Part shown: piece after piece, positions 1 through 11,959 of the stretch
Layout: each line of letters starts with the position of its first letter
How positions within the stretch are numbered: position 1 is the first letter of the stretch
Source: Fomitopsis serialis
Lineage: Eukaryota > Basidiomycota > Agaricomycetes > Polyporales > Fomitopsidaceae
Length of the DNA stretch: 64,000 bases
Assembly: GCF_022376445.1 (NCBI RefSeq)
Contig: NW_025955004.1
Location: 124,001 to 188,000, forward strand
Direction: 5' to 3'
Made by a program: the position numbers and the translations under genes
Notes under the pieces: model-generated
The model's input: the letters and a program-made list of their open reading frames with translations, nothing else
What the model was told of the DNA's origin: nothing
Databases searched by the model: none

Positions 1-1042
1 TCGGTGTACGACCCAGTGGGCGTCGCGGTGCTGATGTCGGTCGTGCGGCCGCCGACGACGCTGCACTGGTTCTGGAGGACGACGCCGTCCTTGGCGAGGA
101 AGCCCGTGCCAAGCTGTAGCGACGAGTTGACCGGCTGCACGAGCACCGCGGACATGTCGTATGAGCCGACCGCCGCGTTCAGGAAGTACCAGCTGCTGAC
201 CGCCTCGTTGAGCGCAGCCGGCAGCCAGTTCGCATCGTGGTAGGCCGTGCCCACGAAGGAGAGCGCTGTGCCGTTCACGGTGAGCGTCACGTTTGCGGTG
301 CCGCCTGGGATCGTCGTCGCCCACCCGAGCTGCTTGTAGAGCAGCTGCTCTGGGGTGCTGAGAGACTGCGACGAGGACACAGCGGAGTCGAAGTAGGCGT
401 CGTCGGTGTTGTTGCAGCCAAAGTGGTGCGACGTGCGTGAGGTAAAGGAAATCGAGGCCTCGATGCCATAGTCCGCTGCGCTCACTGTCGCTGACAGCGA
501 AGAGAGATCATCCGTGACGGCGAACTCGCCAGCGTCGCCCCACTTTCCGGTGACAGCGTTGCCCGACGTAGTGACAGCGCCGGTCGAAGTAGGCACGTTG
601 AAGTTGAAAACCGTGCCGTTGGCGAACATGCCGTTGATCGTGATGTAGTACTCAGGCTGGCCCGTCTGGGTCGCAGTAGAGCCATCTGAAACCGGGTAAC
701 CTGGCGACAGTAGTATGTGAGTGTCTGGACTGTTCGTGAGACTAATGGTCATACCTTGGTAGTACAGAACTTGCACGTTCGCTGGAGGGTTGTCGCCCTC
801 GACGTCTGAGGCAAGAGCCTGGAGGTACCACCATTCTACGGCGGTGCTGTCCGCAGAGGTGCTGATGTACTGGCCATCGAAGGCAGTCGTGCTCCTTCGC
901 ATAGGAGGGGGCCTAACCACAGCCGCACCTGGAAAAGCTACTTGAGAACGTACACCCGCAACACAATAGACAGGTTACTTACCGGCCGTCGAAAACCAAA
1001 GAGATGTAATGAGAGAGAAAACGGGAACAGCGATCGAAGCAT
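1..1042 (-). CDS. CrtC/Diels-Alderase-fold (AttH-like) secreted protein, 3' end cut off
   Basis: Partial gene running off the left edge. From about 911 down to 2 one frame is open and reads ...AVEWWYLQAL..., then a long beta-rich, Asn/Thr/Ser-rich stretch, and near the end GTAYHDANWLP. The EWWY motif near the N-terminus plus a G-x-x-Y-H-D-x-N-W motif later are the hallmarks of the hydroxyneurosporene-synthase (CrtC)/AttH two-lipocalin fold, which includes fungal kievitone hydratase and Diels-Alderases of secondary metabolism. The proposed first exon (1042-983, donor GTAAGT) encodes a hydrophobic signal peptide starting MLRSLF, but its frame joins the second exon (acceptor near 930) only if one T is added to the T4 run at 1018-1021. 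Several N-x-S/T sites fit secretion. The exact reaction cannot be inferred. Family moderately sure, function unknown. Confidence 0.72.
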
Positions 1043-1115
1043 CCTTGAAGTCGAAAATGGAAAGCGAGAGACGTGAATGTGAACGACTGTTGCGGTTCTG
1101 GAGACTAATGCTGCC

Positions 1116-1126
1116 TCTTATATGCA
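1116..1126 (-). promoter_or_regulatory. TATA box of the AttH-like gene
   Basis: On the minus strand the sequence reads GCATATAAGAG, about 75 nt upstream of the proposed start codon at 1042. Position and sequence fit a fungal TATA element and support that start. Confidence 0.45.
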
Positions 1127-3425
1127 GACCGCGGGTGTTGGATCTACATCACGCTGTCCCTGTTGAGCGGATCGACAGGGTCCTCAGTCCGCAATGTTGC
1201 CAGTATGAGTCCATTGCGAGATCGATCCGCAATGGCGCTCACCCCACTCATCAAGTCGCCTGCAGGGTGAAGAGGTCAGCGCCTAGGCTGAATGACCACG
1301 CTGCACACGGGATGCATGTTGTCTGGGACTCGGGAGTACATCACGAAACGGTTCCAGACTTTCCGGCAGTGGAGGTAAGCGACGACCTAACATACCATTG
1401 CGAAACTCCCCTCGTCATGGCTTAGACGTGGTACACAGCTTGAAGACAACATGTTGCGTTCGAATGCACTGGATCATGACCCGAGAACGATGCGATGGGC
1501 TCTACAAATGGTGATATTAGACTTTACCTCCGTATCAATACATGCAAATCATAAACCGATCGTGACGCACCGATGCTGCATCGCATCCAGTACACCATCA
1601 AAACGGGATCCAGAGCCACCGGGGACACTTCGTGTGTGGCGACCACAGAAATGATGCGAAACCGTCTCGCGAGTTTCACACATTCGAGGATGTTGCGATG
1701 GAACAATACTGCTCTATGGTGTTTACGCGTGTGGTAGTTACAATCCAGGTAACAGGCAGTCTTGGCTGTGGTCAACTATGAGCCTGAGGCCATGGAAGTC
1801 TATCGCCCGACGTACCAAGTGCTGTTTGGTGCTATGCTTCGAGTTATCCTTCAATGAAGTTGGCTCGACCGACAAGCTCAGGCGACCTTAATTTACCGTA
1901 TCAAGGCATCCTGTGTACATGTTATTTACGCAAGCTCGAGAGGTTCCAATTGCTTGTCGGTTTCGAGCTGACTCCGGGGCGGTCTAGGTGACAAGGGCAG
2001 TGTATATACACGGCACTCCGAGAGGTCACATTTAATGCATGAACTACGTTCAGCTTCAAGTACTAGTACTGCTGCAATGTCCCAAGAGGTGATCAGACTC
2101 CAGGCCCCGTCGCGAGCATGCTGATGGGTCGGAGAGTAGTAAAAGCAAGTGCGCTATCGCAATCGCAGAGTTGTCGCTGTATACAAGATGTCATGTAAGT
2201 GAGTAGTTCTGAAACCATCGGAGGCATCGCCTGGCGGACAGTCACGTGATAATGTTTTCGTGGCCAAATAGTGATCAACTCATTTTGGCCGGATACAGAA
2301 AGTAATAGCTTCTTCATTGGACAGCCATGTAGGCGTACTTGACTCGGTGTTCTACACTACCACCATGCATAAACTCAGTAAGTGCGGAACCATGGATGAC
2401 ATGAACTTAGCCATAGGCCTTAGTATCCGAATTCGTGACCTGTAACACCGCACCTCAGGCTGAGAGGGTCGCACAACCGTGGGCCTCTGGGCGTGGAAAT
2501 TGTGAGTATCTTCAGTATGCGCATGCCTTCTGAGTCGTCCTTAGTCTCGTAGTGCGAACGCCGAACGAGGCAATTCTCCGATGGAAGTACATTCAACACG
2601 CCGCACACGACAGTGCCGTCATGCAGGGCTGATATTGGACAGCCTGGATGGCGTCGCATTTCGATGGCCGTGCGCCACTATCAGGGCCGCAGTTCCCTCG
2701 AGTGACGAGCGCTCTGACATATGACGGGCATCTTGACCACTGGTGGCCCATCTGTCGGAGGTCAGCGTTCCCATGATACAACGCATCGCATGGTGTGACG
2801 GTGTGTGGTCTCTCCCACCCAACATGATTGCTCTCAAATACCTGTGACAAGATCATACGAGAACATTGAACAGTACGTCGTGGAAACTACGACGGCGCCC
2901 TTTGAGCTTATAGCTAATCCTATCGTGCTCGCGGGTCTGCTGGACCGCTAAATGACCTCTGGCAGCTCGGAGATGTCTGATCATTTGAATTTCAGAGTCT
3001 GAGCTGCCAACTATCTGACAACTGCGTTACTGAGCGTAGCTCTCGACTACTTCACTCTCTTCCGACTGTTCATTCAAATTGCTCGAGAACCCTGCAATCC
3101 TCGTGTCGACGCATGTCGCTGGCAGCAGATTCAGTGATCAACATGGCTGCGTGAGTGATCCTCTTGATTTTCTGCGAAGTTATGGAGCGCTGAAGCCTGC
3201 TGAAGCATCGTCAGCTGTTATGATTGTTGACCTACGGTGGAGGAGGCGCGCTGCATGATACGTCTCCACTAAAGATGATCATTTCAAAAGCACTAGTCGT
3301 ATATGTAGAGTTGGTATGCGCTCGGTGCCCCCTCCCCTGTACTCCCCGGTTCTTCTACTTATCTTCTTTGCCGCCCCTTTCTGCTGTTGTGTTCTATTAT
3401 AGTTCTTTCGCCCCAGGTTCCAGAG
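1127..3425. other. intergenic, no gene recognised
   Basis: About 2.3 kb with only short ORFs on both strands, none showing a recognisable motif, a signal peptide with consistent splice sites, or similarity to other genes in the window. Confidence 0.5.
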
Positions 3426-5146
3426 ATGTCCTCGGCGTCAGACTCGATTGACGCACCATTATGGCAGGATCTCATGACCGGGGTGAATGACTACCGCGTC
3501 GTGCGGTCTTTCTGGCGTACGTCATTCCCCGCTGTACTGTATGTCAGCATTGCGTCGACATGCTGACCGCTCCCCCAACAGTGGCTTCATTGACGTTACT
3601 CTTCTACGAGATTAGTGAGGGACATCGTTCGCTGCGGGACTACTCTTGACTGACGCCCCTGCGAAGTGGTGACGTATGACGACGAGATGGGGAGATCAAC
3701 CATAGTCTGCCAACGGTTGAGCTCACAAGTGATAGATCGAATTTATGTGGCATGGCCGATTTGTCCGGACTCGGCTCCTGTACTTTGTCGTACGGATTTC
3801 ACTTCGCTCGGAGTATTCTTGTACTGAGCTACTGACGGTTGCAGAACCGCTATTTTCCGTACGCCATTCTTCTATGTAGCGCTGCACGGGAACTAAGTGG
3901 AATTGCCGTGCCTAGGCTCATAAACCTAATGTGAGGATTCACCCGCCTTTCGTGGAAGTGTTGTGTCTTACCGATACAATCGCGGAGACAGATTTGCTAA
4001 CATATGTATGCCTCCTCCCCCGTCGTTGGCGTGAACAATGTTATAACCCAGAACATTGTAGTCGAAGCAACTGCTCGCAGTTCGGATCTCTCAGTAAGTG
4101 CTCATAGCCTGCGACCGGGCACTTCACTTAACATCCACTCATGACCACAGCTGTAAGACATGCCTCCACAGCCTTCCCTTGGCTAAGCAGCCCTGTATAT
4201 CTCAGTTGTAACTTTTGGTACCAATGGTTCCTATACGCCAACTTTATCATGCGAATATCCATGTCAGGTGTGTAGCACATCCTCGCCTCAGCCTCAACTT
4301 CATCGTGCTGACATCAACTCAGGCATCCTGATAATGAGACTGTACCTCATGTATCGCTGCAACCGCACTCTCTTGATCACGCTCTGCGCCATGCTTATCG
4401 TTGAGCTTGCCATCGAGACCACCCTTATTGCCGAAGTCATCTACGGCCTCAAAGGCAGGTTCAACGCAACGGGTGCTTGTCATTGACACTGACACGTTTC
4501 GCCCGGCGCAGATATAATCCTCCCAGCCGATAGTTTAATCTCGACATGCGTCGCCGACGGGATCAAGAAGTGGGCGTGGGCGTACTGGGTCCCCGTCATG
4601 GTCTGGGAATCGCTGTTGCTCGCGCTCTCCCTCTATCGCAGTGCGCAGCAGGCGCGCGAGGAGGCAGGAACTCCCCGCCTCATGGTCGTGCTTCTGCGGG
4701 ACTCGGTCCTGTACTTTGGTGGTGCTCTGGCGTCGATTCTGGCGAACTTCATCGTATGGAAGGCCCAGGTAAGACCCGGCGCAGCCACGTTGACTATGAA
4801 AGGCTCACGCCCTCTCTAACAGGTTACGGCTTTGTTCTTTGCACTGATTCCGTAGTTCCGTCGGTGGAGGTTATCTATGTGGACGAGCTGACAACAAAAG
4901 CAGGGTCAACATTGCGCTGACCTCCGTGCTTGGTTGTCGTATGATGGTGAGTGTGACGGAGTCTGGCGGGATAATCTCACGACAATTTGACACTACACGA
5001 AGCTGCACATCGCTCGTGCGGGTCGCAAGCACCAAGAGGCGATAGCAAGCAGGCCTTTCCGCAGGCTTCGCGCGGGTCTATTGAGGACGAGGACGAGGAC
5101 GAGGACGACGAAGACGGTGGCGACAAAGCTCGGACCCGAAGCGTAG
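3426..5146 (+). CDS. DUF6533-type multi-pass membrane protein
   Basis: Multi-exon gene. Exon 1 starts MSSASDSIDAPLW and ends near 3516. Further exons encode WLASLTLLFYEI (3582), VTYDDEMGR (near 3667), NRYFPYAILLCSAA (near 3844), then LIMRLYLMYRCNRTLLI (near 4321) and ADGIKKWAWAYWVPVMVWES with LLRDSVLYFGGALA (from about 4531). This order (F-Y-D/E...TYDDE..., NRYFP, L-R-x-Y-x-x-Y-x-R, W-x-P, RDSVLYF) matches the basidiomycete DUF6533 membrane family. A late exon gives NIALTSVLGCRMM, the usual place for the G-x-R-x-x-L-x-L motif. The C-terminus is ambiguous: splicing at 4999/5000 gives a basic tail ending at 5146, while another acceptor would use an acidic frame (GAGGAC repeat at 5087-5116) ending at 5199. 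Function unknown; such proteins are expanded in Agaricomycetes. Confidence 0.68.
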
Positions 5147-5671
5147 GCCACTCTCGCCTTTGGCACAGAGTCCACGTACATCATCTACGGCCCCTCTGAA
5201 GAGTTCGACCTCCGATCATCACAGCGCCTCGCCAAGTCAGTCACTGTCCTGCTCGCCCGAAACAAGTGCCGGTGCGTGTGACGATGTCATCGATATCAGC
5301 AGTGCCGCATCTATTCGGTTCAACTGGGACATCTATGCAAAACGGAATGACTTGTACCAGTAGATGATTTCGGGGACTGGCCCGTATGTACCAATCTTCG
5401 ATGTACCAACAGCACACCTACCTCTACAACAGCTGCAGAGCAGATTTCACACCACAGCGCTGCACGATAGATGAGATTCAAATGAGAGGCGTCATTGCCC
5501 GGAATTTTCGACAATGATCGAGCCTAAACGATAGATGAGGCGATTGCTCTCCCTGGTCATCAAATTCACGAGAATGCATAGCCACGCCGGCGAAGCATCA
5601 GACATGTCGAGCAACAGAACAATCGATGTAGGCATCGTCCACACAACATGATGAAGCACAGACACAGTTCA
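5147..5671. other. intergenic between convergent genes
   Basis: About 0.5 kb separating the 3' ends of the DUF6533 gene (+) and UTP7 (-). No gene-like signal seen apart from the alternative DUF6533 tail up to 5199. Confidence 0.5.
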
Positions 5672-7840
5672 TCATTGCGCTGATCGTTTGAAACGATCCA
5701 AAGCGGAGGGCTTCCGATCCACTGACTGCCCGGCAGCGGCGGCCCTGGCCTTCTGCTTCTCCTTCCTCTGCTTCTCCAGCTTCGCACGGACAGCGAGCTA
5801 TACAAATAGCCGTCAGACTCAACCCTTGCCTCACCGACAGATGACGCAAAGACGACGCACCGCTTTGGGATCGACGACATTCTTGCGCTGCTTGCGGAGG
5901 TACCTCTTGAGCGCCTTGTTTTTCCCGCGCATCTTCTTTTTCTCCTTCTCCTCTTTCGTCGGCTTCAAGGCCTCGTCGTCGTCGTCGTCGCCGCCCGCAG
6001 CGAGCCCTTCGTCGCCACCCTCCATCTCGTCCGCCTTGCCTGCACACGGAGGCGCTCTAAGCGCGGGAGGCGCGCGAAGGGGATGTCGGGTTCGCCGCCG
6101 ACAGCTGTGGTCAGTTTGAGCTCCGGGGCGAGTGAGCCGACGAACTCGGGGTCGAGGGTGATCATGTCCGGTTGGATCTGGGAGGCAGTACTGCTCAGCC
6201 GTCGTTTCGGGTCAACGATAATCAAATCTACGCACCTTGTCCAATAGGCCCTTGACCTCCCGCTCTCTCCTTGCGCGCTTGTTCTCGAACGGATCTGCTT
6301 CGGCGCTGTCGAAGTTGGGCTCGCCGGAGCCAGGGACTAGAATGCTTGACAGACCCGCGTTGTGCCCGATGGTGAGGAGATCGTGGAAGGGACAGAACGG
6401 AGGGAAGTGAGTGGGCGATGGGTACGGCATGAGTGAGGTAGAGAGGTGGAGATACGGCCGGGATGAACGGGGTTTGGATAGATGGCTTGGTGTACACCTA
6501 AAAGATGCCGTTGAGACGATGGTCACCGAGTTCTCATAGCAGAAACCTACGTTGACGCTCCCGCCTGAGGCAACGGCCAGCGCGCCTCTCTGGCTCCATT
6601 CTACCTCGCCTCCTCCGCCTCTCGCGTTCCACGTCCGCACCGCACCTTTCCAATTCCGACAGTCCCAGACCTTCACTAGCCCATCCTGACCTGCCGTCGC
6701 CATGTACCTCCCACCTGTGCTCGGATCGACACTGACACTCGCGACGGGCCCGAGGTGTGCCAACAACCGGACAGCGGGGTGCGGGAGGTTCGGCGTCCAG
6801 AGGGTGACGGTGCCGTTGGCGTGTCCGAGATGAATGACCGCGTTGTGTGCGTTTTGAGTCATGGCGCTTGGCGCACCGAGTTTTGTGCGATGCTCGACGA
6901 GCAATTGACCCGTAGAGGTGTCTTGGTATTTGAGATAGCCCGCATTACCCTACGAATGCCAGGATGTGAATGTTGTGTTCGGGATCTGGTGAAGAACGAG
7001 ACGTACAACGCTAGCAAGGAGCCAGTGGTATGGGAGAAACTCAAGCCTTGTGGGCTCAATATGCGACTTCAGTTGGTGCAATTCGACACCGTCGCGGTCG
7101 TAGATGTAAACATACTTCTGCTGAGCCACCGCAAAGTGCGAGTGGTCATGAAGGAATCTGCAGACGTACAGGTGAGTGGAACGGGCTATAAGCGTAGGGT
7201 GGATACCGACGTAATGTCCCGGCATGTCTCTCTGAGTTGTAGCTCAGCATGCATCGTCCCAGTCTGCCAGTCAAACGTCGCGACATGGCCTTTTCTACCA
7301 ACGATGGCAAGATGTCTGATATACCGACATCAATTACTGCAGACCCTCGCACGTCCAAGCTATCACTACGCACCTTCCATTCCGCGTATAACTCGCGCGG
7401 TACGGCCCACCATCTAACTTCCACTCTTTCCGTCCTTGCGCAGCTTCTTGCCCTGCCGCTTGTGCAATCTCGTCCTGACCAACCCTCCAAGTCTTCTCTA
7501 AGTCTCCCTCCACCTCCATGAGCCCCGCCTCCTCCGTGAGTAAAAGCTCTGCATCCTTCACCAATGCCCTCGCCCTCGCGGATTGCGATGACTGTCTCGT
7601 CAGTTGGGTTCGAAGCTTCTTGTCCTTTACGTGACCATATTTGGGCACGTTTTCCGGAGGAGGAGACGTCGGTCGAAGAGACTTTGGCAATGTGGTATGC
7701 AGGGACACCGAGCCCAGCGTGCGGTCATCTGAAGGACCTGGACGTGATGAGCTCGACTTCTTCGCTGGTTCATCCTTGTGAATACGCCTCTTCTTCGTTA
7801 TTGGGCGTACCGCATCTGCTTTGGCGATGAGGGCGTCCAT
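5672..7840 (-). CDS. UTP7: U3 snoRNP-associated WD40 protein Utp7 (WDR46 orthologue)
   Basis: Component of the small-subunit processome in the nucleolus, needed for early 18S pre-rRNA processing. Exon 1 (from MDALIAKAD at 7840) is a basic N-terminal region ending WRVGQDEI...GPYRASYTRNG, the conserved entry to the Utp7 propeller. Later exons give GRKGHVATFDWQTG, QQKYVYIYDRDGVELHQL, HIEPTRLEFLPYHWLLASV, LGHANGTVTLWTPN, ATAGQDGLVKVWDCRNW and LLTIGHNAGLSSILVPGSGE, all diagnostic of Utp7. The C-terminal tail is acidic (DDDDDE), then basic (MRGKNKALKRYLRKQRKN), ending DRFKRSAQ at 5672. About 600 residues and at least six introns. One base appears to be missing at 6038-6042: ERLRVQ is followed by GKADEMEGG only with an extra G in the AGGC run. 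Divergently transcribed from IES6. Confidence 0.93.
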
Positions 7841-8218
7841 TTCTGGCTAGTTTTCAGCTGCTGTACCAGAATCCAGCCCAGCGGCAGAGCAAGTATACGT
7901 TGATCACAGATAATCAGTGCCAACTGCTCCCAGTGGTCGTGCGGGGCCCTGTGTCAGAGTAGGCCAGAGTTAAGACCGAGGACTTGCAGGCAGGCACCTC
8001 CGAAGCGAAGTTAGCAGGCTGCACGTGATCGAGGTTCTAACGATGCGCAAGATGCAATCGAGATATGGGATCTCTGAACGCCACAGTCTTGAACGCTGTG
8101 CCCGTGTCGGTCGGTGAACCAGTGTACGATATCGAACCAGTGCTTGTCTATCGATTTGTTTATAGCATATTACATAATGTGCGTGCATATATGTGCCTCT
8201 GATGCTTGAACTTGATGT
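7841..8218. promoter_or_regulatory. shared divergent promoter region of UTP7 and IES6
   Basis: The 378 bp between the two start codons contain no ORF of interest and must hold the upstream control of both genes. No clear TATA element was identified. Confidence 0.6.
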
Positions 8219-8929
8219 ATGTTCAAGGCCTCCGAAGGTTATACGAAGCGCAAGCCGTTGACAGTGGTCAGCGATGATTCCCCAACACCACCGGTCGTCG
8301 TGAGTCTCTGCCATACATAGCCTGAAGTACTCTAATTGTTGATGATGAGTCTCTCGCGGAGCAATTCTCGTACAACCATCTGCCGCGCCCCTTCAAGAAT
8401 CCAGAGTACACGAAGAACACGAACCGGAGAACCAAGAACTTGAGGCGGTCCTCGCGCAAGAGCGGGAGCGAGAGCGGCTGGAACGAGAACAAAGGCGACA
8501 GCAAAGAGAGGAGCAGATGGACGTTGACGGCGTAGAGAAGGAATACATCCCTGACGAGGACATGCCAACTTGTGCGTCGCATGCTGCACCCGGATTGACC
8601 TCCGGTCCTTACAGCTTTGCTATAGACTCTTCTATTGAAGCGCCACCCTCTGTTCTTCCGCAAAGGAGATACTGTGATATCACAGGACTAGAGGTGGGTC
8701 AAGTATCTGTCAGTTGAGCGGTTCGGGTCCTCAGTCGAACTACAGGGACCATATACTGACCCAGCGACTGGTCTACGCTACCACGACAAGAGCGTATATG
8801 ACATGTTACGTGGTTTGGTGAGCTACCTCATACCCTAGGGGTGCTTTTTCTCACGTCGTGGTCCGTCAGAGTGCAACAGCTGCCAAGGACTACCTTGCTG
8901 CGAGAGGCGTCAACCCGATTGTGAAGTGA
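8219..8929 (+). CDS. IES6: INO80 chromatin-remodelling complex subunit Ies6 (YL1-C domain), apparent frameshift
   Basis: Ies6 binds Arp5 in the INO80 nucleosome remodeller. Exon 1 (8219-8299) starts MFKASEGYTKRKPL and joins, in phase through a 50-nt intron (8300-8349), to SLAEQFSYNHLPRPFKNPEY and TNRRTKNL, the conserved Ies6 N-terminal block. A helical Glu/Arg stretch (LAQERERERLEREQ) follows, then IEAPPSVLPQRRYCDITGLE. Two last exons give GPYTDPATGLRYHDKSVYD and SATAAKDYLAARGVNPIVK-stop; this is the YL1 C-terminal domain. Introns 8696-8751 and 8821-8872 approximately are GT-AG. The frame breaks at 8442-8446: after KNL one extra G in the GG pair restores the family sequence, and without it the frame ends at WTLTA-stop. 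Because the rest is intact and the gene is normally single copy and conserved, a consensus error is more likely than gene loss. Confidence 0.9.
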
Positions 8930-9316
8930 CTACTGACCGTGCTGGAGCCCTTGGAGACGGACGTTTGGCACGTCGTCAACTGTATCAGATTGCAATTGCC
9001 GCTCACTTGTGCTAGTGTGTATATTATGTACGATCATCTCAATGGCTTACATGTCTGCTGCCAGGCATGTAGAATATGCTCTCGACTCACCCTTCGCACA
9101 CTCTGCTGTTAGGTTATCCACCACCAGCTGGTGTCGACAGCCAAATGCTTCAAGAAGTTGTATTCACAAGGCTTCGTCCTTGCGACTGTCTTATGCACAT
9201 CCGTGCATTTCGGTAATTATGGTCAAGGACCGTACAATACCCGTACCGTAAGCCGTGTAGTGATTTATTTCAAGACCATCAAGACTAATCAATTCATCGA
9301 TGCAGCCTAACCGCGA
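8930..9316. other. intergenic between convergent genes
   Basis: 387 bp between the 3' ends of IES6 (+) and the membrane protein gene (-); presumably holds both polyadenylation regions. No coding signal recognised. Confidence 0.5.
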
Positions 9317-11094
9317 TCAGCGTTCTTCAAGAGTACTTTGCGCCTGAGCTGAGTTCCAGTCAGGGTTGTACATCGGCGGTAGCGATTCGGGCACTGGTCC
9401 TGCGTCTTCTTCGTGAACCGGGAGCACTGGCGGTGGCGGTGGTGGTGATGGTGGTGGCGCCGGCGCCGGGGCTTCAGCTGATGAGGAAGAACCCTCGACT
9501 ATTGCACCGAGGATGAGTGTCGAAGTCATTTCTTCCGACTTGCGATACGATGAACTCGCCACACGGGGAGGCCGGTCTGCAGCCTCGATTGGTGGAGAGC
9601 CAGGTGACTCTACATACGCTTTCATGTCTTGTGGAACATTCCGCTTCAGACCGGGCTCTTTGGCGCATGGACGGATGATTGACTCACATGGATCCGTAGC
9701 CATCTCGGGAGCGCGAAGATCTTGCACGCCGACACTAGATGGAGGAGCATCCTGCTCGTCCGGCTTCGGTTCCGCCAGGTCCGGCTCAATCTCGTAACTA
9801 GCGATGCTCGCTCGCCTTCTACGGAAACGCGCGAGTGCAATGAATGCGATCAAGACTATCCCCGCAACACTCCCTACCTGCGGAGCGGTCATGAATATAT
9901 CAGTCGATAGCAAGCCAATTGTCACTTACAACGATGCCAGCGACGGCTCCGCGACTCAAGTCTTCATGCGACGCGGCCACTGAGACGGATCCCGAATTGG
10001 TAGGATTGCCTGCGAGACGGTTTGGCTTGAGACAGTGGTAGAGGACAAGGATGATGTGCTGTGCCGCGTTGGCGCATCAGCAAGCGATCCAAGTTGAAGG
10101 ACCGAGAACCACGTACGGAGGTATGGCATCAAACAGTATTACTTCACCCACGTTGAACTCCTTCCCCAACTGTGCATTGGTCAGCTTCACCGTGTAGTTC
10201 TGGTTCTGTTCAACCCAGTAGCCAGGTACTTGATTTCCTCGATCTCCACCCACGGCGTCGTGGCGTTGAACAGGTGTGTCCTAGTGTTCGGGCTATTCGG
10301 CACAGGAGGATCTATGTCCACCAGGAACGTGCCCTGCATGGGGTCAGTTGCTCCATACACAGCGAACCCTACGCTGGAATTGACTACGAATGTGACATAG
10401 TCGCCCTGTTTGGTTGTTAGGATGATTGGCTCCAGCCCATTATTTGGCGCGAATGCCAAGTCGCCTTCCCATGTGCCGTTCGAGTTAACGGTGAAGACAG
10501 GGTTAATGGCGGGAATGTCTTCGATGATAGTGGAAATATTTGTTGCTTTGATCGACGAGCTTGCTCACAAACAGAGAGTCAGTCTGTGTATAGTGCGCTA
10601 TCGACAGGACTCACCCAGGCTCACCCATGCCGACTGTGATAGTGGCACCAGTGATGGTGACAGGGCCTTCTTGGACGGTGAGTGTGAGCGTGTTCAGTCC
10701 ATACGGCAAGCCGCTCTCGCTGTACAGCACGCCTCCAACCACTGCGGTGCCTTCACCCGCGATCTTGCTTGCATTCCAACTCCTCGTGATCGTATATGTC
10801 GCGTTCGCTTCCCCGTGCAGCCAGACCGCTGTACCCGCCCATTGGAGGGCGACCGAGGCGTTAACGGCGTAAGTAGTGAACGAGGATTCCTGTGATTCCG
10901 TGAGTTACGGATGGATGTATCGGAACAGCATAGCCTCGACGCACTATCGTAGTAGTGTTGTACGCGTACCAAGAATCATGATCTGTACCATAGTGCATAG
11001 GCTCTGGGCCGCTGCTGTATCCACCCCGATACGGCAAGTAGTAAAAGAGAGGCGACTTGTCGTCAAAGGAGATATTGTAAGGCTGATACGACAT
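9317..11094 (-). CDS. single-pass membrane protein with glycosylated ectodomain (basidiomycete family)
   Basis: Starts MSYQPYNISFDDKSPLFYY at 11094 (an in-frame Met at 11181 would add a weakly hydrophobic leader). The next exon (ESSFTTYAVNASVALQW..., near 10891) has aromatic and Asn-x-Ser/Thr-rich beta-strand sequence; the next ends at ATGLNRT. One transmembrane helix, assembled across an intron (SRGAVAGIV / VGSVAGIVLIAFIALA), is followed by RFRRRR, so the N-terminal part is outside and about 190 residues are cytosolic. The cytosolic tail has a proline run (PPPSPPPPPPVLP). The order ectodomain, TM, basic stop-transfer, disordered tail is common to a large uncharacterised Agaricomycete family. 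One base seems missing at 10202-10203: after NRT the next frame continues QNYTVKLTNAQLGKEFNVGE. Function unknown; possibly a surface sensor or wall-associated protein. Confidence 0.75.
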
Positions 11095-11959
11095 ATCAGG
11101 GACACTCCGTAGGCTCTCGATGCAACCAATGAAATGGGACAGAGCCTGCAGAAGGGCTAGCGGGCATCCGTCGAGGGGCACCCCGATACTTGGAGCACGA
11201 CAGCCGATCAGGCGGCATGTTCGTTATAAAGCCTCGAGCATGGCCTGCTGCCCTGCGGATATGAAGTCCGAGTCCTGTGAACAGTCTCTGATCATCACAG
11301 GCCAGAAGGGAACTACCTTGCGCGCGTCTGGGGACCACACACAATAAGCCGGCATGCAATCAGCTCTGTGACTAGCATAACTCGTCTGGATACGCAGTCT
11401 CACCATTGACGACCATCGGTGTTGTGTCTCTTCTATAGCGTCGCCTGAGTGATCTAACACATTGCACTCCCATGGTGTGAGTGACTAGACATAGCATCTA
11501 TAGCAGCAGAATGTCAGGAAGCTGATGTGACAGGTTGGCTCGTGCGAGAGTATCATTACCTATCAGGTGTTCATAGAATCGTAGAGACACAGCATGCATC
11601 GATGGTGCAATAAGCAGTGCTGCCACGCACACATGCGCCCACAAACGATGGTACTAGATAATCAACGAAGGCGCTCACCGCCAACGGCCATGAAACAGAC
11701 CTCCTATTGCATGGCTGTACAGCACGTATCTGGCGAGGATGGTTTGGGTCAATGGTCATGATACCCAAGGAATGCATTCAAGACGTACTGCCAAGGCGCT
11801 GAAGCAGCATGGGACGTTGCCCCAGAGTTGAACGGCATGACCTGCCGCTGCGAAATTGAATGCACTGTTAGCGTTGTATAGGGACGCGGGCTGGCACTCA
11901 TCGAATTAGCCTCTCAGTTGACATTCGGCATGTATCAATCCAGGCATTGAGCTCCGCGA
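11095..11959. other. intergenic, no gene recognised
   Basis: About 0.9 kb. The right part may contain the last, unrecognisable remains of the adjoining LanC-like pseudogene; nothing else seen. Confidence 0.45.

Noticed and set aside
8268..8663. 131-codon minus-strand ORF over IES6
   Set aside because: Shadow of the plus-strand IES6 exons, whose protein is clearly recognisable.
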